Shown here in pieces: positions 1 to 5,066 of a stretch of 7,441 nt of DNA. The position numbers and the translations under genes were made by a program. The notes beneath the pieces were generated by a model. That model ran no database searches. It had not been told where the DNA came from and saw nothing but the letters and a program-made list of their open reading frames with translations. Within the stretch, counting starts at the first letter, position 1, and each line of letters begins with the position of its first letter. Source of the DNA: Candidatus Poseidoniaceae archaeon (GTDB taxonomy: Archaea > Thermoplasmatota > Poseidoniia > Poseidoniales > Poseidoniaceae); contig DUJK01000007.1 of the NCBI GenBank assembly GCA_013329925.1, positions 1 through 7,441 of the forward strand. The letters run 5' to 3'.

Positions 1-579
1 ATCACCAAGGTTTTCAACACCAGCCTCGATAAGATCAGGGTCTTTTTTTTCTGAATCTGTCCATTGTTTAGCCGCATCTTTGGCATATTGTCTATCTGCC
101 ATATCGACCAATACTTCGGTCTGGGTATTGGTAGATTCAATATTGTCATATTGTTTATTTTCAAAGGCGTCAACTCTAGACTTATCAGTGGAAAATTTAC
201 TGGTTTTATCGCCAAACGATGGTCCTTTTTCATCACCACCTCTGTTCCTTAAGTGTTGTTTATTTGAATAATTAGATGGCTGTGTAGTAATATTTGGTAG
301 ATTATTTATTTGTTGACTAGAATCATTATAGTTAGATGATAGTAATTCGCTGGTTAATAATTCAATTTCTCTACTAAATATTTTAGACAATAGGTTGTTA
401 ATTTGGATTATTACAAATGCGGTGGAAAGGATTGATAGAAATATGACATAATCAGGAATATCACTGCCAAAAATCATCAAAATTATGGTCAAAGCAATGC
501 CACAGATAAGCAGTGGAACAATAGTTCTAAGTCTATTTAATCTAACTACTAGATTTTCTATTTCTTGATTATACTGCAT
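1..579 (-). CDS. Two-helix membrane protein with long polar tail, 3' end outside window
   Basis: This frame starts at ATG 579-577 and stays open for 193 codons to the left edge without a stop, so the C-terminus is missing. Residues about 1-18 are polar and charged. Two hydrophobic segments at about 20-38 and 42-60 are separated by a short GSDIPD turn and predict a membrane hairpin. From about residue 64 the protein is hydrophilic: an acidic helix, then a low-complexity stretch rich in Asn, Ser and Gln (about 81-110), then a charged region ending near PDLIEAGVENLGD at the edge. The start follows the TAA of the upstream gene by 10 bases, with AAGGAAG just before it, so the two are probably co-transcribed and translationally coupled. 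I do not recognise the family. The hairpin-plus-tail layout suggests a membrane-anchored adaptor or scaffold, but that is inference. Confidence 0.75.
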   Translation of the reverse strand, partial: MQYNQEIENLVVRLNRLRTIVPLLICGIALTIILMIFGSDIPDYVIFLSILSTAFVIIQINNLLSKIFSREIELLTSELLSSNYNDSSQQINNLPNITTQPSNYSNKQHLRNRGGDEKGPSFGDKTSKFSTDKSRVDAFENKQYDNIESTNTQTEVLVDMADRQYAKDAAKQWTDSEKKDPDLIEAGVENLGD

Positions 580-584
580 CTTAT

Positions 585-591
585 CTTCCTT
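585..591 (-). promoter_or_regulatory. Shine-Dalgarno-like site for the gene starting at 579
   Basis: AAGGAAG overlaps the TAA stop of the preceding gene and lies about 5-8 bases before the ATG. It supports ATG 579 as the start and coupled translation of the two membrane protein genes. Confidence 0.5.
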
Positions 592-901
592 ATTCTAGAA
601 TTTTATTTAATTTATTCAACAACTCAGGGTTTTCAAGCTCAGTTTCATTCCATCTAAGAGATTTTATCGCAGTAATCTTCCGTACTGTGATAGAATTAGT
701 CATTCTCTCATGGGCAAATTGACCAAGTAGGCTGAATACTAATAGGCACGCCAAACCAAAGTACCAAGATGTAAGATAAGTTACGATAATCGCAATAATG
801 GCTGATTGAACAATTACCGCGATCACTTTTACTTTCAGCTTTTTCTCTGATGTCATTGCATCAATTAGTAATTGAGCCGCTTCCTTCTTTGCTAAGGCCA
901 T
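590..901 (-). CDS. Small two-helix membrane protein, unknown function
   Basis: A 103-residue protein if translation starts at ATG 901. Residues 1-22 are amphipathic and charged. Two hydrophobic segments (about 24-43 and 46-63) predict a membrane hairpin, followed by a charged tail of about 40 residues with KITAIKSLRW and an acidic-helical end. In-frame upstream ATGs lie at 916 (forming a 4-base ATGA overlap with the upstream stop) and 934. I chose 901 because GAGG sits 7 bases before it, and MALAKKEAAQ is a normal start for a soluble N-terminal helix. The ATG at 916 is a reasonable alternative. It lies between a coiled-coil/winged-helix gene and another two-helix membrane protein, with tight spacing on both sides. 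The shared hairpin topology with the downstream neighbour suggests that they act together. No family is recognised. Confidence 0.75.
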   Translation of the reverse strand: MALAKKEAAQLLIDAMTSEKKLKVKVIAVIVQSAIIAIIVTYLTSWYFGLACLLVFSLLGQFAHERMTNSITVRKITAIKSLRWNETELENPELLNKLNKILE

Positions 902-908
902 AATGAGG

Positions 909-914
909 CCTCTC
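909..914 (-). promoter_or_regulatory. Shine-Dalgarno site deciding the 901 start
   Basis: GAGAGG on the minus strand, with its GAGG core 7 bases before ATG 901. It overlaps the TGA stop of the upstream gene, which points to translational coupling. Confidence 0.55.
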
Positions 915-1518
915 ATTTTATGGTGATAAAACAATCATTGTCGATTTCAATAATTGAACCGGTCATTAGAGAATGTTCTATTGCTTCATCAATTTCTTCA
1001 TAAGAAATGCCAGTTTTATCAAGTTCAGTAACGATTAATTCAAGCGATGCAGCCTCTTTTCCTCTAGCTATTTCTCCCTCGATAATCATCAACAAGTTTT
1101 GGCAAGCCACGGCTAGTAATGGGTCATCACCTTGGTCATCTGGTAGCAGATTTAAAAAGGCATTAACAGGGTGTGATTCATTATACTGTTCACTATTATC
1201 GATTGCTCTTGAGCCTAGTCCAACGATAGATTTATCGATTTCAAAACTAAAGCAATCAAACAGGTTTGTTTGATTTTTATCAGCGAGTCTTAAGTTATCA
1301 TTTTTCAAACGTTCTTTGATGTCAGTAATTCGTTTCAACCGTTGTTCAGCCGTCTTTAATTCAACTTCTAACTCGCTTGAGATGATGTCTAAACTTGCGT
1401 TTGCTTGTTGCTTGAGCCAAGTTTCGAGTTGCCAATCAGGGTCAATGCCAATCATGACTTCACAGAGCCTTTGAATCTCTGCTGGCATTGAACCAAGATG
1501 TAGCGGGTCGTCTCGCAT
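913..1518 (-). CDS. Coiled-coil protein with winged-helix-like C-terminus, unknown function
   Basis: A 201-residue soluble protein. Residues about 12-40 are helical with DPDWQLETWLKQ. Residues about 45-82 carry a heptad-like pattern of Leu/Ile and charged residues (EVELKTAEQRLKRITDIKERL), a likely coiled coil. A middle region (about 85-135) contains an acidic PDDQGDDP linker. The last 45 residues (about 158-201) have the spacing of a small winged helix: a helix (LELIVTELDKTG), a turn, a second helix (SYEEIDEAIEHSLMTG), then a beta wing (SIIEIDNDCFITIK). The pattern is like the C-terminal winged helices of archaeal MCM or RPA-type proteins. That resemblance is by eye and does not establish DNA binding. 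ATG 1518 has only a weak AAGAGA before it; Met11 is an alternative start. An 81-base gap separates it from the upstream gene, with only a weak TTTTATCTAA element near 1582-1592. Confidence 0.75.
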   Translation of the reverse strand: MRDDPLHLGSMPAEIQRLCEVMIGIDPDWQLETWLKQQANASLDIISSELEVELKTAEQRLKRITDIKERLKNDNLRLADKNQTNLFDCFSFEIDKSIVGLGSRAIDNSEQYNESHPVNAFLNLLPDDQGDDPLLAVACQNLLMIIEGEIARGKEAASLELIVTELDKTGISYEEIDEAIEHSLMTGSIIEIDNDCFITIK

Positions 1519-1599
1519 ATCTCTTGGTTAGATTTGACAGCCTATGAAGAATATCATTAATCATCAAGGCAAATCTCGGTAATTTAGATAAAATCGAGG

Positions 1600-2226
1600 T
1601 TAAGAATTTGTCGAGCGATTCCGCCATTCTTCCTCAAATTGAGCCCATAACTCTTGTTCTACTTGTTGTCGTATTTGAATTTCTAATTGAGGAGTTAATT
1701 GCTCAATTAACGCTTCTTGGATTTCTAATGCCATGGTATTTATTACCCTATTTTCAGTTTCAATAATAATTGCTTGTCGCTCTTGATCACCCAATTCGTT
1801 TGATGCTGTTTGTTTGCGATTTGTTCTATCAACTTCAGCCGCAACAAGTCTTTTTATCTCAATAATCAGCTTATCAATGACAGCTAATTCCCAACTATCT
1901 GTCGGGCTTGGAACATTCATTCTTGCTACAAGGTTTCTAAGATTTTGCACAATCCTTGCTCTTACCGGGTTACCGACTTCGAAATCATGAGCACCAGATA
2001 CAAATCCAACCAAACAATCTAGCCATTGTTCATGGTTAATATCAGCTCCACATCCGGGGCAATTACTAACTTCATCAGGCTGTGTTGTATTATTCTCTAA
2101 CTGATCGTTTTTTTCTCTGCCTTTCCTTCTAATAGGTTTTGGAGCTTCATCAATATCGAAAGAAATACTGGTGCCAAAAGTGCCCTTATTGGGGTTGACC
2201 CCAGTCTCGCTAACCATTTCTTTCAT
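1600..2226 (-). CDS. Half zinc-ribbon plus long-helix protein, unknown function
   Basis: A 208-residue hydrophilic protein when started at ATG 2226. Residues 1-52 are polar and probably disordered, with a basic patch PIRRKGREK. CPGC (56-59), His65 and Cys71 form one zinc-ribbon knuckle plus a possible third and fourth ligand. A helical region follows (about 85-135, including VRARIVQNLRNLVARM), then a long charged, Gln/Glu-rich helix (about 150-203) likely to form a coiled coil. The frame is open for another 49 codons upstream (to 2370). That extension would overlap the end of the preceding gene and contain a promoter-like sequence, so I reject it. ATG 2217 is an alternative start, and neither start has a strong Shine-Dalgarno site. 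It is the first of four unknown genes in a row. No family is recognised. Confidence 0.7.
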   Translation of the reverse strand: MKEMVSETGVNPNKGTFGTSISFDIDEAPKPIRRKGREKNDQLENNTTQPDEVSNCPGCGADINHEQWLDCLVGFVSGAHDFEVGNPVRARIVQNLRNLVARMNVPSPTDSWELAVIDKLIIEIKRLVAAEVDRTNRKQTASNELGDQERQAIIIETENRVINTMALEIQEALIEQLTPQLEIQIRQQVEQELWAQFEEEWRNRSTNS

Positions 2227-2273
2227 GGCGAAATTTATTTTTTGACATAAAACTATTTTGCCGACAAAAATCA

Positions 2274-2288
2274 TAAAATATACTTTAT
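2274..2288 (-). promoter_or_regulatory. Candidate TATA box and BRE for the four-gene unknown cluster
   Basis: On the minus strand ATAAAG (2288-2283, BRE-like) is followed directly by TATATTTTA (2282-2274). Archaeal initiation about 25 bases downstream would fall near 2252, giving a leader of about 26 bases before ATG 2226. It sits just after the phosphopantoate ligase stop at 2300. The unknown genes may therefore have their own promoter rather than depending only on read-through from nadC. Confidence 0.45.
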
Positions 2289-2299
2289 CGAAGTTGATG

Positions 2300-3049
2300 T
2301 CAAACAGCACGGTAATTTTCAGCGATAATGTTAACACTTGTTTGAAGATTTTTGTCATTGTTGAATTCAATCTCTATATCTGGTAAATTATCATTTTGAA
2401 TTAACCTGAGCATATTCTTAGCAACTCTAGAAATCTCATCCACAATGGTAATTGATGCCATCTTTGCTGACCTCGATAATGGATTAAGATCTACCACAAT
2501 AACGGTTTTGCCCATAGCAACTAATGCCTCACAACGGTCACCATCCTCAAGCGGGACCAAGATAACATCACTAGAGAAAATTCCTTCAGTACAACATTTT
2601 GCTCTAGGGCCTTTAAGGCCCGGAATTGTAGTGTCGGGATTTTCCCCGAGGATATTAACATTGATATCATGGTCTTTTTTTATGTTATCCAAGTATCCAA
2701 ATAAAGCATTAATCCGCTGTTCTGTACGATAAAAAATATTTACTTCAATAGGACATTGTAGGTATTCAGCAATTTTCATCAACTCATATCCTGCTAGTGC
2801 TGTAGTATTACCATTTAGTGAGATTACTGGCTTTTTACCGGCAATTAAGTGTGCCAAGGCATTGTTAGTAGCTTCTAACGCATTTGATGATGTCTTTTCC
2901 CCAATTAAGTAGTCGTAAGCCTCCCCGCGTCCATGGGCAATTAATGCACTATCAGCGAGCATACCTTGCTTTGCTGCCTGCTCAAGCAGATGTCTACTCA
3001 ATAATGATTGATATCTAGGATGGCTTGGATCAGCAGAAAAACCTGACAT
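2300..3049 (-). CDS. 4-phosphopantoate--beta-alanine ligase (phosphopantothenate synthetase, archaeal type)
   Basis: ATP-dependent condensation of 4-phosphopantoate with beta-alanine to 4'-phosphopantothenate, a cytosolic CoA step used by archaea in place of bacterial PanC/PanK order. The 249-residue protein has the full length of this family (formerly DUF137) and its landmarks: HPRYQSLLSRHLL (10-22), LIAHGRGEAYDYLIGEKT (36-53), ISLNGNTTALAG (76-87), PGLKGPRAKCCTEGIFSSD (143-161), VPLEDGDRCEALVAMGK (165-181) and VVDLNPLSRSAKMASITIVDE (185-205). The ATG follows the nadC TAA with no gap. GGTGAT just upstream supplies the ribosome site, so the two are surely one operon. Pantoate kinase, which makes its substrate, is encoded about 1 kb away on the opposite strand. 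Recognition rests on remembered family motifs and is confident. Confidence 0.95.
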   Translation of the reverse strand: MSGFSADPSHPRYQSLLSRHLLEQAAKQGMLADSALIAHGRGEAYDYLIGEKTSSNALEATNNALAHLIAGKKPVISLNGNTTALAGYELMKIAEYLQCPIEVNIFYRTEQRINALFGYLDNIKKDHDINVNILGENPDTTIPGLKGPRAKCCTEGIFSSDVILVPLEDGDRCEALVAMGKTVIVVDLNPLSRSAKMASITIVDEISRVAKNMLRLIQNDNLPDIEIEFNNDKNLQTSVNIIAENYRAV

Positions 3050-3988
3050 TTAATCACCAAAAATCATCGACATGTCCAATGGTTTTACTCCACGATTAAT
3101 AGCACTGGTCGATAGGACGTCAATACCACATTCAAACCATTGTTCTAACTTTTCATGGGTGATATTGCCACTAGCCTCCAAATAAACTGCGTCTCTAAGA
3201 CCCATATCCTCTAATTGATTAACTACTTGTTTGGATTTTTCAGGCCCGAAATTGTCTAGCATAATTACTGCTTTATGCCCCGATTCGCCGTGAGTATTTT
3301 GCCAAATGGCGGCTGCAGTAATGGCTTCTTTTTCAGTCCTAACTTCAATTTCTAAAAAGGAATTTAGTTGTGCTAAATCAATATCTTGAATAAATTTAGC
3401 AATCCTTTCATTATTATCGGTTGAAGAGCCATCCATTGATGCTAAATCATTTTCTTTAATCATTAGAGCATCTTCACGATTTAGTCGATGAGTTAAGCCT
3501 CCGCCAAGGTGAACAGCCCATTTATCCAGTAGTCCCCATGTTGTTTTGCGGGTGCACGCAATCTGCTTGACCGCAATTGATGACCATTTTTTAGTCTCAG
3601 TGGCGATGCCTGATAATTGACCTAGGATATTCAAAACACTTCTTTCAATTTTTAGAATGCTTTCTTGATCTCCATCAATGGTCGCGATATCGTCCCCAAT
3701 TGACACCTTTTTTCCATCAGTTGCGCGCCAGTTAATGCTAATTGAAGGGGCCCAAATTTGAATTAAATGGTCGACCATTGCAGTCCCTGCCACTAATCCA
3801 TCATCTTTGGCGATAATTGTCGCAGTTGTCTTTTCACCCATGCCAAATAGCGGACTATCAATACAATCATCAGCTAAAATCGTGGTAACCCAACGATCCA
3901 TGCTAGAAAGTAATAATCTGCTGACGCCTTCGTCCGCAGTCCACAGTAAATGACCGCGGTCATGGGGTAACATGCCAGTCTCCGCCAT
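3050..3988 (-). CDS. nadC: Nicotinate-nucleotide pyrophosphorylase (quinolinate phosphoribosyltransferase)
   Basis: Converts quinolinate and PRPP to nicotinate mononucleotide, CO2 and PPi, the last de novo step specific to NAD synthesis. At 312 residues it is slightly longer than typical NadC (about 280-300). Landmarks in order are ERSVLNILGQLSGIAT (115-130), TRKT (146-149), VHLGGGLTHRLNREDALMIKEN (159-180), EIEVRT (213-218), IMLDNFGPE (242-250), EASGNIT (271-277) and GIDVLSTSAINRG (288-300). The substrate-binding Arg/Lys/His positions are in place. Two local departures from the common pattern are TTWGLLDKW where many homologues have TPGLR..EK, and KEND where KDNH is usual. ATG 3988 has no strong Shine-Dalgarno. 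A TATATCA element 20-27 bases upstream would fit a leaderless message. The next gene follows without a gap. Confidence 0.95.
   Translation of the reverse strand: MAETGMLPHDRGHLLWTADEGVSRLLLSSMDRWVTTILADDCIDSPLFGMGEKTTATIIAKDDGLVAGTAMVDHLIQIWAPSISINWRATDGKKVSIGDDIATIDGDQESILKIERSVLNILGQLSGIATETKKWSSIAVKQIACTRKTTWGLLDKWAVHLGGGLTHRLNREDALMIKENDLASMDGSSTDNNERIAKFIQDIDLAQLNSFLEIEVRTEKEAITAAAIWQNTHGESGHKAVIMLDNFGPEKSKQVVNQLEDMGLRDAVYLEASGNITHEKLEQWFECGIDVLSTSAINRGVKPLDMSMIFGD
3053..3058 (-). promoter_or_regulatory. Shine-Dalgarno site of the phosphopantoate ligase gene
   Basis: GGTGAT on the minus strand lies inside the last codons of nadC, 3 bases before ATG 3049. That register matches the anti-Shine-Dalgarno sequence GGAGGTGATC at a normal spacing. 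It argues for coupled translation of the two genes. Confidence 0.6.
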
Positions 3989-4095
3989 GATTAATCCAAT
4001 GCGCTCATGATATAGAATTGCACCCCTAGATTAAACTAGCAATATAATGTTAGAAACACAACACAATTCAAAGGCGAAGTTTACTTGGCTGGAGC
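3989..4095. promoter_or_regulatory. Divergent promoter region between nadC and pantoate kinase gene
   Basis: This is the only divergent junction in the window. AATATAAT (4041-4048) is nearly self-complementary and could be read as a TATA box either way. On the plus strand it predicts initiation near 4070 and a leader of about 26 bases before ATG 4096; on the minus strand, initiation near 4019 and a leader of about 31 bases before ATG 3988. A second minus-strand candidate, TATATCA (4014-4008), is close enough to 3988 for a leaderless nadC message. Neither gene has a well-spaced Shine-Dalgarno: the GGAG at 4091-4094 is only one base from the start. No operator or riboswitch structure was seen. 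Confidence 0.5.
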
Positions 4096-5064
4096 ATGGA
4101 GACAGAGGCACAATCCCATATCGGGGGGCACATCACTCTGTTTTTCACCGTTGAAAAAGAAGGGCGCCTGCTGCGTAATCAAGGTAGCCGAGGAGTAGGG
4201 CTAAATATCGATCATGGAGTTATTGCAAGCGTAAAACAGGTGTCTAGCGATGGACAGATTTCAAATTCAACAATTACCATAATCGACCATCAAGGTGAAA
4301 AATTAGTTGACTCTGAACAACAGTATCGTCAACTAATCGATGAATTGGTTTATGCAAGATTGTTGCAGGAAGATTATATTTTCAATATTGAAATTACTTT
4401 GCAATTACCAACAAGTCAAGGAATGGGCATGTCAGCAGCAGGATTAATTGCTCTTGCCACAGCTTTTAGAGAGTTAACTGGTGAAGGTAATCTTGACCAG
4501 TATTACAGGATCTGTCACCGAATAGAAAGATTACGTGGCTCTGGTCTTGGTGATGTTCTTGGGATTTATGCCGGCGGTGTAGAAATTCGCTTACAACCGG
4601 GCGCTCCAGGGGCTTCAGGCCGAAGTCTTGGTTTCCCGTGCCGTCAGCCAGTAATTGTGGTTTGGCAACCTGAAGAAACGCGCCACACTTCGAGTTATAT
4701 CGATAATCCTGATTGGCAATTAAAAATCACCCAAGCAGGTCATAAAGCACTAAACAAACTCAAAACCGGCCCCTGGAATCATTCGCGGTGGTCTGATATT
4801 TTAGTACAATCAAATAATTTTTCCAGGGAGTCAGAATTAATTGAAGAGGCCGAAAGAAAGCATTTGCTAAATTTGGTACGAAAAGTTGTCAAAGACCTTG
4901 AATTACAAACCCATCTCAGTATTAGATTATGCATGCTCGGCGTTTCTGTGGTAATCTTGCCTAGAAAACTAAACCGGCAAATAACTAAACAAGAACTAGA
5001 TGGGTTAAACAAAAGCTTACTTCAATTAAACCTAGGTTCAAAAATAACTAGTATCGCTGCTTGA
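4096..5064 (+). CDS. Pantoate kinase (GHMP kinase family)
   Basis: Phosphorylates pantoate with ATP to 4-phosphopantoate, the step just before the ligase encoded at 2300-3049 in archaeal CoA synthesis. The 322-residue protein has the usual length and order of the archaeal family (COG1829). It has an N-terminal GGHITLFF (10-17) and GSRGVGLNIDHGV (30-42), then the GHMP ATP loop LPTSQGMGMSAAG (104-116), then HRIERLRGSGLGDVLGIYAGG (141-161), and a C-terminal glycine motif CMLGVSVVIL (279-288). It is the only plus-strand gene. Its stop lies two bases from the stop of the convergent CDIN1-like gene, with no visible terminator between them. The start is taken at ATG 4096 because the conserved N-terminal strand begins within ten residues of it. 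Homoserine or shikimate kinase is less likely given the neighbouring ligase and the GSRG motif. Confidence 0.9.
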   Translation: METEAQSHIGGHITLFFTVEKEGRLLRNQGSRGVGLNIDHGVIASVKQVSSDGQISNSTITIIDHQGEKLVDSEQQYRQLIDELVYARLLQEDYIFNIEITLQLPTSQGMGMSAAGLIALATAFRELTGEGNLDQYYRICHRIERLRGSGLGDVLGIYAGGVEIRLQPGAPGASGRSLGFPCRQPVIVVWQPEETRHTSSYIDNPDWQLKITQAGHKALNKLKTGPWNHSRWSDILVQSNNFSRESELIEEAERKHLLNLVRKVVKDLELQTHLSIRLCMLGVSVVILPRKLNRQITKQELDGLNKSLLQLNLGSKITSIAA

Positions 5065-5066
5065 TA

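Noticed and set aside
64..271. Two short plus-strand reading frames of about 62 codons
   Set aside because: They overlap each other and lie opposite the membrane protein frame at 1-579. No ribosome site or recognisable protein features.
1007..1273. Plus-strand frame of 88 codons
   Set aside because: Antisense to the coiled-coil/winged-helix gene; Ser-rich composition typical of a shadow frame.
1519..1599. Possible promoter in the 81-base gap before the coiled-coil gene
   Set aside because: TTTTATCTAA near 1582-1592 is only a weak TATA match and there is no BRE-like stretch; not strong enough to list.
2227..2370. A 49-codon N-terminal extension of the zinc-ligand protein, starting at ATG 2370
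   Set aside because: It would overlap the phosphopantoate ligase gene by 71 bases and translate through the TATA-like element at 2274-2282. Its hydrophobic composition is unlike the rest of the protein.
2445..2732. Plus-strand frame of 95 codons
   Set aside because: Antisense to the well-supported phosphopantoate ligase gene.
4779..5012. Minus-strand frame of 77 codons
   Set aside because: Antisense to pantoate kinase; composition rich in Ser and Cys and no motif.
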